Positions 38,337 through 51,054 of a DNA stretch of 64,000 nucleotides are shown one piece after another. The notes beneath the pieces are model-generated. The model made no database searches, was not told the DNA's origin, and saw only the letters and a list, made by a program, of their open reading frames with translations. Origin of the DNA: Chiridota heheva (Eukaryota > Echinodermata > Holothuroidea > Apodida > Chiridotidae); assembly GCA_020152595.1 (NCBI GenBank), contig JAIGNY010002988.1:67001-131000 (forward strand), in the 5' to 3' direction. Within the stretch, counting starts at the first letter, position 1. Each line of letters opens with the position of its first letter. A program made the translations under genes and the position numbers.

Positions 38337-39030
38337 ACCCCTGCCATTCAAGCCCCCTTACCCACCCACCCGTCCCCCACCCCTTCACTGCCTGAAACTG
38401 GTTCTAATTGATAACAAACAATACTGTACATAATAAGAGAAGTGCAAAGTAATTGTTTTCTTGACTGGACTTTGAATTGTTTACATTATAAATCTCTGAG
38501 GGTGTAAATATATATGCATAGCTTCCAGTAAAATTTTAAAAAATGATTAAGTTTTTTATCCGAAAATTTCTGCCTTTTGAAAGCTTTTTCTCATTTACAA
38601 AGCAAGCAATAATATAAATGTTTATGTGAAGCACTCGTTTACTTCTGATGAAGTGATGGTTTAGGTGCGTGCCTGTCTCCAAGCTTAAGCAACTGAACCT
38701 GTATCTATTAGCCAATCAACAAATTCTAGCAGTGCCGTCAATTTATCATATGGTTGGTGAAGCATTGACCATTGTAAATGCGCAAATAAACCTTATCGGA
38801 GACATAAACACCTCAAAAGCATTCACCCAATCCCAGGCTCATTAAGAAATGTGAGTGAACTGCAAACTGCTTATGATCTGGAAGTAGGTCTGACGTGGAA
38901 TGTTAGGTTCACACCCTTATCCACACTTTCGTAACAATTATTCATGTATTTTAAAGGCTAGATATCGTATTAACATGGATATAAAAATACATATACAATT
39001 CAAAGTTTCTGATTGGTTTCACCTGAAAAG
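38337..39030. other. Non-coding DNA
   Basis: AT-rich, no gene seen. Confidence 0.5.
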
Positions 39031-39038
39031 TATGCAAC

Positions 39039-39273
39039 CAGTGGTGTAGCCATGGTTGGGGAGGGGGGGGGGGTACCATGGAAGGGGAAGGGGAAGGTCC
39101 AGGAAATTGTCAAGTATTGGGATAATTATTATTATCTTTTAATATTTTTTGCTTTTAACAAACAAACATTCCCTTAAAAGTGGGCTAAATTGAACACTTC
39201 GTCTTGGAGAAGGAGGTGTATAGCACCTTTTCGGACCCCATCATATTTTTAATGCTGACTACGCAACTGTGGG
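39039..39273 (+). mobile_element. hAT-like MITE (CAGTGGTGTAGC ends)
   Basis: Left CAGTGGTGTAGCCATGG, right inverted CTACGCAACTG. A near-match 8-bp repeat flanks it (TATGCAAC at 39031 and CATGCAAC at 39274), consistent with a hAT target duplication. Contains a poly-G tract. Confidence 0.6.
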
Positions 39274-39399
39274 CATGCAACAGAGTACTCTAAGGATAGG
39301 ATTTTTTTTTTTTAAAGGGCTATGTTAATTTGAGGTTGTCAGTAAATCTAATATTTACAACCTCTCACCATTTACAACTTCTTCCCCACCCCCACCCAC

Positions 39400-39557
39400 C
39401 AGTGGTGTAGAATCGGGGGCCTCAGGGGGATGAGCCCTCTAGTTATATTTAATAATCACACATTTCGAGCAGATAACGCATTTTTGCATGTCGAGAGCTT
39501 TAAACATTGGGGAGAAGAGCCCCCTCCCCTAGCTTACAATTTAGCTCTACACCACTG
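39400..39557 (+). mobile_element. Short hAT-like foldback MITE
   Basis: 158 bp; CAGTGGTGTAGA at the left and its perfect inverse TCTACACCACTG at the right. Same end sequence as the element at 39039. Target duplication not clear in the C-rich flank. Confidence 0.65.
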
Positions 39558-41101
39558 CACCCCCTCCCTCAGTCAAATTGGTCTAATACCCCTGCTTATT
39601 CTTTTTAACAATGCTGAAAATCTAATTCTGTATTGGACTGCATGTGACCTTTCTGCCAGCAGACATGCTTTACAACCTACTATTAAGTGGATTATTTCCC
39701 ATTAACTTCCGTTGTAGTAGTTTATAAACATGTAATATCGTTAATAATTCCATCATCAAAACAAAGACCCTTGAGAAAAACAAAAAGAGTGAAAGACCCT
39801 GAATGACATCACATTCACAGAGTGCAGGCAATATGTAGAAGAAGTCAATTTAATACTAATACCAGCTGAATTATTTAATATAATTTCAGGTTTCAATAAC
39901 TAATGAATCAAATTAGTGAACCTTTCAAATGTACAGTCAGCCATTTGATATACAGCAGATATTTGATAGTGTAAAGCAGAGACCCTCAGCCCCCTCTCCC
40001 CTTCCAACTCCCCTTTCCAATCCCCTTCCCTTTCCTCTTCCTGCTCCCTTTCCCTTTCCCCTCCCTCTACCCTTCCCACTACCCTTCCCTCTACCCTTCC
40101 CTAGCTCTACACTGCCAGTGATTGGTAGCAATGAATATGTCTGACATTTTCCTCTGACTTATCAAACTGCTAACTAAAGTTAAAACTATTCCTTGAGGTA
40201 CCAGGATTTTGTGTGTGTGTGTGTGTGTGTGGGAGGGGAGGGGGGGGGGTTGCTACCCTCCTGAGAAGTGATCCTTCTTACACCTCTGATACTATGATTG
40301 ATAAATAAAAACTCCAAATGTGGGAGTAAATAGCCTGGTGTGCCAAAATTGAAGAAAAAAATAGATATATATATGGAATTTAAAAAGAAACAATGTTATA
40401 TTTGGTCCTCACAAGAGCCCCTATTTCTCAGTTTATCGTAGACCCCAACATTTTTCAAGTTGGACAGTTTTATTATTATGTTTTGGAAGGTTGGAGCAAG
40501 GGGACCCACACCCCACTATTTAATACTCCACCATGCATGAGGGACGTGACCGAGTATTGAATTTTACCTCATTAGGCTACATAGGAAACCACCATATGCA
40601 TAAGCAGGAACTGTCCACCGAAAGTGAGGGGCAAGGGGAATCATAAAATCACCCAAAATACAACAACAATTTTTTTATGAAAATAAGTATTATTTTATTT
40701 CTGCTTAGGAAAAATTGTGAATCACATGAAGTGCCTGCATATAATAACATTTTAATTAATCAAATTAACAAATTAAAATTAGAAAAGAAAAAAAAAATAT
40801 TTTACCCACAGAATTCCCAAATTATTTTTTTGTATGCAACTTTTATGTCAGAAGAAAAATGCATTGCAAAATGCTCACACAATCATGCGCAATCATTTGT
40901 TTCTCTCAGATTTTCTGACATATAAGTCAGTTAAAGGTAAATTAAGAAAAATGTCTCCAAAAAAATAATTAGCCACATGTGAATTAGGCCTATCATTCAG
41001 GTTCAACTTAAATAATGGAAAATAAGTTTAAATAATTAAATTAAGCGCATGAAATAATGAAAAAAGAAATCTCTCATCTCACAAAAAAATTGCTTAAATC
41101 G
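39558..41101. other. Non-coding DNA with simple repeats
   Basis: A polypyrimidine tract (about 39990-40105, CCCTTCC-like) and a short GT run (40211-40232) followed by poly-G. No gene seen. Confidence 0.6.
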
Positions 41102-42325
41102 TTACTTCCACGGCGCTAATTGCTTGACCCGTCCATCACTTCCACGGCGCTAATTGCTTGACCCGTCCATCACTTTCACGCAATAATTGCTTGACCCGTC
41201 CATCACTTCCACGGCGCTAATTGCTTGACCCGTCCATCACTTCCACGGCGCTAATTGCTTGACCCGTCCATCACTTTCACGCAATAATTGCTTGACCCGT
41301 CCATCACTTCACGGCGCTAATTGCTTGACCCGTCCATCACTTCCACGGCGCTAATTGCTTGACCCGTCCATCACTTCCACGGCGCTAATTGCTTGACCCG
41401 TCCATCACTTCCACGGCGCTAATTGCTTGACCCGTCCATCACTTCACGGCGCTAATTGCTTGACCCGTCCATCACTTCCACGGCGCTAATTGCTTGACCC
41501 GTCCATCACTTTCACGCAATAATTGCTTGACCCGTCCATCACTTCCACGGGCGCTAATTGCTTGACCCGTCCATCACTTTCCACGGCGCTAATTGCTTGA
41601 CCCGTCCATCACTTCCACGGGCGCTAATTGCTTGACCCGTCCATCACTTTCACGGCGCTAATTGCTTGACCCGTCCATCACTTTCACGCAATAATTGCTT
41701 GACCCGTCCATCACTTTCACAATAATTGCTTGACCCGTCCATCACTTTCACGCAATAATTGCTTGACCCGTCCATCACTTTCACGCATAATTGCTTGACC
41801 CGTCCGTCACTTCCACGGCGCTAATTGCTTGACCCGTCCATCACTTTCACGCAATAATTGCTTGACCCGTCCATCACTTTCACAATTGCTTGACCCGTCC
41901 ATCACTTTCACGCAATAATTGCTTGACCCGTCCATCACTTCCACGGCGCTAATTGCTTGACCCGTCCATCACTTTCACGCAATAATTGCTTGACCCGTCC
42001 ATCACTTCCACGGCGCTAATTGCTTGACCCGTCCATCACTTTCACGCAATAATTGCTTGACCCGTCCATCACTTCCACGGCGCTAATTGCTTGACCCGTC
42101 CATCACTTTCACGCAATAATTGCTTGACCCGTCCATCACTTTCACGCAATAATTGCTTGACCCGTCCATCACTTTCACGCAATAATTGCTTGACCCGTCC
42201 ATCACTTTCACGCAATAATTGCTTGACCCGTCCATCACTTCCACGGCGCTAATTGCTTGACCCGTCCATCACTTTCACGGCGCTAATTGCTTGACCCGTC
42301 CATCACTTTCACGCAATAATTGATT
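41102..42325 (+). repeat. 33/34-bp minisatellite with two unit types, about 36 copies
   Basis: Constant core AATTGCTTGACCCGTCCATC, with a variable linker of two types: A (ACTTCCACGGCGCT, 34 bp) and B (ACTTTCACGCAAT, 33 bp). The left half is mainly A with occasional B; the right half alternates and then favours B. The linkers are not unique, so this is a minisatellite and not a CRISPR array. Confidence 0.95.
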
Positions 42326-42354
42326 GGCTTGTTGCTGATTGTGTAAAGATTTTG

Positions 42355-44356
42355 GGGTAGGTCCAACTCCAAAATGAAGAACTAAGATTTCAGAAATCTC
42401 CAAAACGAAGAATTCAGAACGAAGAACACAGAATTTCAAAATATATTCTGATGGCTGGGAAATAATCTTTAGTCAGTTCTTGAACCTATTCACATTAACT
42501 CAAGTACAGTATAACTCTAACAATATTGGCACAGCTTGTCCTTTCACAAAAGCCCTCTGATTGACGATTTGAAAATCTCCAAAATGAAGACCTCCAAAAT
42601 GGGGAATGAACAACAAAGATTTTTTGAATGAATTTTGCTGATCAAGAAGTTATTTTTTTGGGGGTCGAAAATCTTCAGAACAAAGAACAAAGATTTTTAA
42701 AATTAATTCTGCTGGTCAAGAAGGCATTTTTGTGGTCGAAAAAATCATTGCCCCCTTCCTCCCCAAATAATAATTATATATAAACAGAAAAATCCTTAGT
42801 ACAGGTATGCCAAGCCAGGTTTGCAAACGCCCTTGGGTATATAAGCCATGGATTTGTATGTTTATTGTACATGTTTGAGTTCAAGACAACGTTATTTTCT
42901 CCAATTTTCCAATGTTATTTGAGTATTCGTTGCATTAATTATCATTCATTAGAATTTCTTAGTGATTTGGTCTCCCATCCCATTACATAGTGCCACGGAT
43001 ATATACACTGTTGTTTATATGGTTTTGCATAAAACGTGCCACCCCCTACTCCTCCCCCACCAACCAAAAGAAACATTGTCAAAAAAAAAGAAGAAAAAAC
43101 AAAACAAGGTAAGTTAAAGGTATTAAAGTGATACATAGGAGGCCCACACATATCAGATAATTTAATTATCATTATCATTATACCGAATATTATAGTGCTA
43201 AAATTCATGGAAAAAAAAACATACTCATAAGCACTGTACATTAAAATTTTGCTGGAAATCTGTTTTAAATTTCGGGAAATTTCTTTATTTTTGAATATTT
43301 ACTTCAAATTTTCTCCAATTTACTTCATTTTTGGACAATTTTCTATAAATTTCTTCAATTTCATTTGTTTTGTGAAAATTTTCTTCAATTTCCTTTATTT
43401 TGTTGAAATTTTCTTCAGTTCTGCGAAATATTCCTAAATTTTTTATTTTTATGATTTTTGTTTATATTTTGCCCAATTTTGTTTTCAATTCAATCTTCCA
43501 GTTTGCACTTCAGGTCCCTTTATCTTTTATATCAACCCCCAGAGCAAGTTATTCTCTTCTTTTTTTCTACAGTGGTTGTCAGAATGAATGGAGAAAAGTA
43601 TGATGAAAATTCTGGTGTGACCAATTATACACCTTCCCCCCCACCCCTTCAACAGAAAACAACAATTCTTCTGCATTACAAACTGGGAATCTGTATGAAA
43701 TAGTGACAAATTTCCCAATAATTGGTTAAAGACCAGTGAAAATTCCTTACCGCCGACCTCCAACTCTCTTTGGGGAGCTATCTATGCCCGTTCTAATGGC
43801 CTGCAGGGCCAAAGAAAGGTTTTTATCTAAATGAGTGGAGATGGGAGGATATAAGAGGGAGGGGGAGAACTGGCAAATTGCACTTCTAAATTGAACATTT
43901 AAAACTGTCATCCTTATCTCAAAATTTCATCACTTTTCCAGTTTTAGCGACACTGCATTCATTTCCGGCATTTTTTTTTTTTTTTTTTCCCAGCAGAATT
44001 TACTTTAAAAAATAATCGTTCTTCGTTTTGGAGATTTTCCGATCCCCCAAAAAGGCCTTCTCCACCAGAAAAATGTGTTCCAAAATTCTTCGTTCTTTGT
44101 TTTGGAGTTCTTTGTTTTGGGGATTTTCAAATTGTCAAACGGAGGGTTTTTGTGAAAAGACAAGCTGTGCCAATATTATCAGAGTTATACTGTACATAAG
44201 TAAATGCAAATAGAGTCAAGTACTGACCAAAAAAGATTATTTCCTGGCCATCAGAATATATTTTAAAATCCTTCGTTCTCAATTTTGGTTCTTCGTTTTG
44301 GATATTTTCAAAATCTTCATTCTCCATTTTTTGAGTTCTTCCTTTTGGACCTACCC
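42355..44356 (+). mobile_element. Mutator-like (MULE-type) non-autonomous element with long TIRs
   Basis: 2002 bp. Ends GGGTAGGTCCAACTCC at the left and inverted GGACCTACCC at the right. The inverted repeats extend about 390 bp (42355-~42745 and ~43985-44356), sharing landmarks such as AATATTGGCACAGCTTGTC and AAATATATTCTGATGGC. A 9-bp duplication flanks it (AAGATTTTG at 42346 and AACATTTTG at 44357, 8 of 9 match). Long TIRs plus a 9-bp target site are the hallmark of Mutator-type elements. The ~1.2-kb middle is AT-rich and carries no transposase. Confidence 0.85.
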
Positions 44357-44365
44357 AACATTTTG

Positions 44366-45431
44366 ACCAAGCAGATACATGTGTATTTTACCTCCACATT
44401 GACACGATATCTGGTCTTGGTAATCAAGAGTCTAATTTCGCTTTGTCATTTCATGTGTGTGCCGGTTAAAACCAATCATTTCCTTATTGTTGACAAAGGC
44501 GAAAGGATTGCTTTAAATTATGTGGGAGTACTGCCATTGACATATAAGCGCTGCTCACAAAGATATTTGTCATTTCCTGCTTCCCAACAAAAACAACAGC
44601 CAGCAAGTTGATGCTTGTACGATGAGTTGGAGGGTCTGGGCAGCCTATTGTCTTATCTGTCTGTTAGTCATATTATATTCTCATTATTTTAACCTGAAAA
44701 AAATAGTTTACTTGGACATACAAAAACGTGGTTTTAATCAACATTTCAAACAATTAATCACCAAGCTGTGACAGTCGCAGAGTGATCTTGAGTCATTTCT
44801 AGGCCAGGTCAAAATTTTGAGTACACGTCAGAGAACAGACAGAATTATTCATCAAATATTAATTTGTACTAAATTATTAGCAACTTTTCCACAAGTAGTA
44901 CTGGTGATAACACACCATGAGGAATTAAGTAACTGAATTTGCCTTAATAAGTCTATACTCCAAAAAAAAAAGTAGTGGTAAGGCTTGGGGAGATTAACTG
45001 AAACATTTTCCATTAATTTACTTGCCCCCTCAATTAACAAAATATTTTGGAATACTTTTTGTCCTTCCTCTACTCCCAAAATCAAACCTGAGGGGCTACA
45101 TTAAAACAATAACTATCTCATAGCAGATAAGATACTTGTAGCTGTATCCGCATCAGAATGTAGAACCTGATGTTAACTTATTTGAATTCGCCATTCTAAT
45201 TTGAAACTGACACACAACACAGTTAAAAGTGCTAGTGGCTGAAATGTGAGAATGTAATTTTCTTGAGTCTCAAGAATATTCCAACCCACATTTTTCTTGT
45301 ATGTCATGATGGTACTGAAAACCATTGACACAAATGTTCAAATTTATCATAATAATTTCTCTTGAAAACCCAAGAAATCTTTTAATGACATGAGTATCAA
45401 AATCCGTCTGATATTTTAAAATTGTGACTTA
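44366..45431. other. Non-coding DNA
   Basis: No secure gene. A plus-strand open stretch of 108 codons starts inside the MULE end and runs to 44611; it has no coding character. Confidence 0.5.
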
Positions 45432-45731
45432 TGCACTTGTATGACACATCCCTACAACCCCGGCAATGTGAGTCAAAGGTGGATCATTGACATATGAATC
45501 AGTGACTCACATGTGCGCCATTGTACCAAATTGTCAGTCACCAGAGTAAGTCTGGGGTGAGTCAATTTACTAGACCCATTGACTGTACAGAGATGAGTGA
45601 CTTGGGATAAGTCATTTGCACAAGAAATGTCAGTCACCTAAGTGACTGAGGGGTACATGTTTTGACCACCCACCTTGGTGCAATGACTCACTTTTTCCAG
45701 GTGTAGGGGTGAGTCACAATTGACAAGTGCA
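45432..45731 (-). mobile_element. Harbinger-like MITE, copy B2
   Basis: 300 bp, inverted relative to B1. TTA immediately outside both ends (45429-45431 and 45732-45734), giving the 3-bp TTA duplication expected of PIF/Harbinger. The left TIR has lost about 15 bp. Confidence 0.85.
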
Positions 45732-45923
45732 TTAGCAAGAAATGACTTTCAAAGGAGTGTCTTTAACAAAACACAGCATTGCTGTGAATTAATAGAAACA
45801 GGAAATGAGACAAAATCAACCATAACAAGCAATAACCTTTCCCTACTGATATCTTGGATAAAGTACCTGAGTGACACGGAAGATCAAGACATGGCAGTCA
45901 CCCACAATGATCTCAAACAAAAG

Positions 45924-46010
45924 CATGTTCTCACTTGAGTGCGATGCTCGTGATCCGATCCAACACAGGCGATCAGATCTGCTGAACGTTTACTATGAGA
46001 ACACTGACCC
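45924..46010 (+). mobile_element. Short foldback repeat, family I copy 1
   Basis: About 87 bp, CATGTTCTCACTTGAGT to TACTATGAGAACACTGAC, with an internal GATCAGATCTGC. The inverse copy lies at 57593-57677. Confidence 0.6.
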
Positions 46011-46911
46011 CATCTGATCACACTCACTTGATCTCCAGGTAGAATCATGTTCCAGAGCATGCGGTCAGATCTACTGATAAAAATATGTCCAAAAAAATAA
46101 TAAATGAGTCTGAACTCAAATCATGTGTCCTGTGATCAAGTTGGTTAGACAATATCCTTTTAATTTGTTTATTTCATGCAGACAGTTTGCCTACTGGGTT
46201 ACATTTCCTGGGGTTTTCAATGACCCGGCCACCTTTTGACTTACAGTTTACACATGCCCCGCGATCAATCCCAAGTTCACATGCAAGTGAGAATACATGG
46301 CATTGTTTTCTCTACAATCATCGAGCTGGTTAGTCATTGCAGGATCCTGATCCTGATATAAGTAGGAATGCGGCTCAAGTCTTTGCCAGCACCCCCACCC
46401 AGCCATCTCTAACAAAAGTGAAAGTGTCAAGTTGAATGAACATGATACTTCCCTGAGAACATTTTCTTATCTATTAATTCTTCCTGGAAGACAAATTCAG
46501 TCATTTTTCAGTGGTGTTATTAAGGGAAAAGTCCCATAGATTTCCATTTTTTCAATATACAATAGAGAAAATTTATAGAAAGAAAGTGGGGAAAAAGTTA
46601 TCACAATTAAAGTGTAAAAAAATGTCCTTAAAAATACCTCGTACAGTGCTTGGTGATGTCATCAAGGAAAAATTCCAGCACAGTTCTTATGTATTTCTTA
46701 TTAATTAAATCACACTTTTTTTACATTATCGAACAGCATTTTTGATTCATTATAGAGATTGGGTGGAATATATAGCTTACAAGAAAACATTTTGTTTGTT
46801 TTTTCTTGGTGTATATCACATTTACAATGAGAAAAAAATCCAAATCATTTTTAAATAAATACAAAAGATGTTTTGTTAAAATTGTTTCTATGACATCACA
46901 GATGTTGCCAT
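46011..46911. other. Non-coding DNA
   Basis: 46011-46100 resembles a diverged second family I unit. A minus-strand block near 46240-46420 has an acceptor-like and a donor-like site but stops in all frames. No gene called. Confidence 0.5.
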
Positions 46912-47726
46912 GCTAAAGTATGTGTAGCCTCTAAAGTTCATAACCTTGGCTCCATTTTTGATGCTGATATGTCAATGGCTGACCATATCTCTGAAATTTC
47001 TAAATCCTCATCATTTCATTTACGTAGCATAGGACTAATCAGAAAATATTTAACAATGCCTGCCACTAAACAACTAGTTCATGCTTTCTTCTCTTCCCGC
47101 CTTAATTTGGGTTACTCTTTCTTAAACGGTCTACCAGCTAATCAAATCAAACGTCTCTCCCGCTTACAAAATATTGCTGCCAGGATTGTTACTCTCAGTA
47201 AACCAAATGAACACATTACTCCCATTTTAAGGAATTTACACTGGCTACCAATTCATCACAGAATTGTTTTTAAAATACATGTTTTTGTATATAAGTCTAC
47301 TCATGCATTGTCTCCAACATTTATTTCTGGTCTTTTAATCCCATATAAGTCTCTCCGCCAGTTCATGCGTTTTAATTTCAAACTTCAATTAGGTATTCCA
47401 CGTACTTCTAGAACATGGGGTAAACGATCATTTTCTTCTGCTGCCCCCTTTTTATGGAACAGACTTCCAGAAAACATCAAACTTAGTCCTTCCTTCAATT
47501 CTTTTAAATCATCATTAAAGACATTTCTCATGTGTTCTGATTCTGTTCAATTTTAAGCTTATATTTGTTCTTGTATGTATGTATTTTGCAGTGTTCTTAA
47601 CTATTATTTCTTTTTTGTTCACATTGTTTTGCATTAATTGTTGTGTCGCTGCGCCATGAGCATCACTTTTGATGGATACTGGCGCACAACAAGTAATCAT
47701 TATTATTATCATTAATATTATCATTC
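46912..47726 (+). mobile_element. 5'-truncated L2/CR1-type LINE, 3' end of ORF2
   Basis: An open frame from about 46912 to the stop near 47556 encodes the C-terminal part of a non-LTR reverse transcriptase. Markers are the HNLGSIFDADMSM segment, RLQ-like RLSRLQNIAARIV, LHWLPIHHRIVFKI, and the terminal block APFLWNRLPENIKLSP...FKSSLKTFL. These are standard for the thumb and C-terminal region of L2/CR1-group LINEs. A ~170-bp 3' UTR follows with a hairpin (47651-47685, GCGCCA...TGGCGC) and an ATT/ATC-rich tail, as in L2 elements. The catalytic YXDD part and all of ORF1 are absent through 5' truncation. The retained frame has no interruption, suggesting a fairly young insertion. Confidence 0.9.
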
Positions 47727-47929
47727 AGTCAATTTTGTCCAAATTCAAACACATTTTCCAATTTTGTAACTTCTAAACGGAATAAGATAAACAGTTTTTC
47801 ACCACTTTGTTTCTAAATTTTTATCTCGATTATACATGAACAAAATGAATATTCATGGGAATATTTCTTTGACCAATCAACTGATAACATCTTATATTTT
47901 TGAACAATGCAATCATTCATTCTCCTTAA

Positions 47930-48494
47930 AGGATTAGTTCAGGGGTCAAATAAGTCCATTTTATATAAAAGAGGACAAAATGGTGAAGAAGGCATTCAAA
48001 ATCTTATTGGCTAAGGAGATATTCTAATTTAAACCTCTTGTTTATGACTAGTGTAATAAGTGCAATATGAAAAGTTGGCATCTTCATCCTTACATTCTTA
48101 ACAATTGTTAATGTATTTTAAAGAAAGGTTATATATATCTTTCACTACTTAAATTATTTTTCCTCAAATTGTCATGGGATGGAATATTATAATGCCCTTC
48201 CTAGACTCAGTTTTACTACTTTTTTGACATATCCCATGGTTTTAAAGCGACAAAATCGCAGGACAAAATAAGATAAAATACATCAAGATTTTGAGAAATG
48301 GCTATGACATCACAACTAGTCTAATTTCAGTTGTTCCTACACACATGATACCAAACTTTAATCTCGCGTTAAACTTGTTATGACTTAGATATCTCCTTAA
48401 AGGAATAAGATTTTTGAATGATTGAACACAATTATGTTTCTTCTGAAGTCCTCTTTCATATAAGATGAAGTTGTTTGACCCCTGAACTAATCCT
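47930..48494 (+). mobile_element. TTAA-flanked MITE, family A copy 5 (best preserved)
   Basis: 565 bp with exact TTAA on both sides (47926-47929 and 48495-48498). Ends AGGATTAGTTCAGGGGTCAA and its inverse CCCCTGAACTAATCCT. TIRs exceed 100 bp and include the GAGGAC and GGAGATAT blocks. Non-coding. Confidence 0.92.
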
Positions 48495-48659
48495 TTAATT
48501 CCATTTTGTTTTGAATTGTTAAGCACTGCTTGTCATTATTTTCATTCTGAACAATTATTATTAGTATTAGTTTTAGTGTTATTGTTATCATTATTATTAT
48601 TATTATTATCATTATTTTTAATCCCCAAAAAGGGAATCTTGTGGACAGATTATACTTAA

Positions 48660-49767
48660 AGAGGGCATGACATGGGTTTTTATATGACTCTCACTTGATT
48701 ACTACAATTTGACAGAGAACTATTCTTAAATTTGTGTTGGTTGTAAAAGCAGAAATTGAAGAAAAAAGCAAATATAGTATTTGCTCCCATCAACTCACGT
48801 TGAACTTGTTATGACTTCACTAACAGAACAAAATTTCTTAAGACACTTTCACATTATACAAACAACATAGGCCTATTGTTATGGCGTGTGTTCCTTGAAA
48901 CTTGACGTATATATTTACACTAGGGAGTAGAGAGATTTTTCAACAATACATTTCCTACCAAGCTGCTATTATTAAAACATATATTGAAATAAGTCATATC
49001 TTCAAGTTTCATGAAAGTATATCATCGCTTTTTGAAATGCAGTATGAGCTGGCTTTAGTGTGCAAAGCCTGTGTCTAACATGAGGCCCAATTTACTGAAA
49101 CTTATAAGTTTATGAATTTGAATTATAACGGCATTGAATACTTTTCTTCATTTGACATTTCACACCATGAAATTATATATTGCACGTACAATATTGTCAT
49201 AGAATTTAAATGTAGCAATAATGATCACGATGTATAAGTTCATACAAAAGAAATTATTGGTTGAAACCAAATTACGTTCCAAATTTTCCCTGCTCGGCAG
49301 CAGCCTAACATAGTATATTCTAATACAAAACCTGATGTTAGAATTACCCGTGACATTGATTTGTTCCAAAATGAAATTTGATAGTCGCGAATTAAAAAAA
49401 CGTGGCTCCCGGCTTTCAAAGTTTTTAACTCAACTTTTAATTATTACAAATGTGAACATCTATATCAAAAAAATTGTTTACATCAGAAACGACTGATATA
49501 TCAATGTCTTCTGAAGAACGCAAAGGAGAAACTTTACTTATGAAAATAGCACTGTAAGTTCTCAAATCATTTTGAAGTGACGTCACACATCGCTTCAGCA
49601 GTTTTTAATTGTCGCATTGTCGGGAGGGTCGATTACTTGATAAGTTTCAATTTTTATGCATATGGTTTCTTTTTCTGGACTTTTGATGGAATATTATGTT
49701 TTTGCTATTAATGAACGATGCAAAATTGTTATAAACGCAATTTGCATTTTTTCGTGTCATGCCCTCT
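48660..49767 (+). mobile_element. TTAA-flanked element, family G
   Basis: 1108 bp with TTAA at 48656-48659 and 49768-49771. Ends AGAGGGCATGACATGG at the left and inverted CGTGTCATGCCCTCT at the right. The interior is AT-rich with no recognisable transposase. Confidence 0.85.
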
Positions 49768-49908
49768 TTAAACATTATGGCAGGTTTATGTTACAATTGT
49801 AGATGTATGAACTTCAGGGAAACCATCCATGTGACTCATCGACCAATGAAAGAAAATGTAATATTCTTTTCGGTGTAAAGTACATTGTTTATATAAAAGG
49901 CACCATCT

Positions 49909-50134
49909 CATAAATATATTTAGAAGCAAACGCCGCCAAGCTGGCAACGTCACTTCCAGTTTTCAGTTTCTTCTATTATTCATGAGATTAAATCTGCTGT
50001 TTTGGATGACACATCCGCAGGACGAACATAGGGCCTACATTTGTTATCGATTACATCACAGATTTCTCACAATCAAGAAGGAAAATCGGGAGTGACGTTA
50101 CTAGCACTGCAGCGTTCACTTCTGAATATTTATG
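49909..50134 (-). mobile_element. Small TIR element, family E copy 2
   Basis: About 226 bp, matching 28646-28874 (AGAAGCAAACGCCGCC at the left, GCAGCGTTCACTTCTGAATA at the right). Carries a 'tagggcctaca' insert in the middle. Confidence 0.75.
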
Positions 50135-50971
50135 CAACAATAATACTTTCCTTTAAAGCAAATTGTGCAATATGAACGGATTTTAACATCATTGCAAGCA
50201 AATGTCAAGAATTCTAATCAATTTGGGGTATTCTACAATAGTAAGAATCAGTTTCATAGTTTTCTTCCATTTTGAAGATAACATGCATATCTCTGTTATG
50301 GTAAATTGTATCTTTGACACATGCCCAAATTTGCATATGTAATTTATTTTTATATTTTTTATATGGGGTACTACAACTTGATGCAGCGGCACCAGAAGCA
50401 GGGAGGGGACAAAGGGACACTTTTCAGGGGTCCAGATTTGATCTTGACCTATTTGGACAAGCAATGCATAACTTGAAAGTTACATGAAAACAAAGACCAT
50501 AAATCCTTATGTGCTTGTTCTGAATGAAGGGGGGTGAATAGGAGGGGTGGGGGGGGGGGCATAAATCATCATTAAACATTTTGATTTTCTGAATGGTTAT
50601 TTCATTCTATTTATTTTTTCAGAATTACATAAATGGGACTATTCCACTTTTTGCCAGTCCATTTTTGCTGGCTCCATGGTTCTATTTAGGTTCCACATAC
50701 CAAACAAAATTGGATAAAAGTTTCTAGAATCATTTCATGTTCTTGACGAAAATCTTATGAAACCATTCTTGCCATTTCTGTAGATTTAGCTCATTTTACC
50801 AGCATTCTACTGAGAAGTTTTCTTACACAGTTGTCCTTTTTTTTACTAGAACTACTCCTCCAACCCAATTAATGCACAATACTTGCACTCAATACTACAG
50901 AAATGCAAAAGGCAAAACTTCTGCGGACAAAGATAAACACATCTTAACTCTAACCCACTTAAGTAACTTAC

Positions 50972-51054
50972 AGGAAAGAAATTAACTTATCAGCTTCTGC
51001 ATGTTACAAATTTCCTGCGTCAATTCTTCCATACCAAAGGTTTCTTTTGAATTC
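50972..51054 (-). other. Exon-like block c (splice sites only)
   Basis: 83 nt between acceptor ...gctacctttcag and donor TTTCCT|gtaagt. Every frame meets a stop before the donor, so if it is transcribed it would be UTR or non-coding. Confidence 0.25.

Noticed and set aside
41102-42325. CRISPR-like array (constant core plus variable linker)
   Set aside because: Linkers fall into only two types and are not unique spacers; eukaryotic context; no cas genes.
46230-46440. Possible exon on the minus strand (MAGWGCWQRLEPH...)
   Set aside because: Although acceptor- and donor-like sites are present, all frames stop before the donor.
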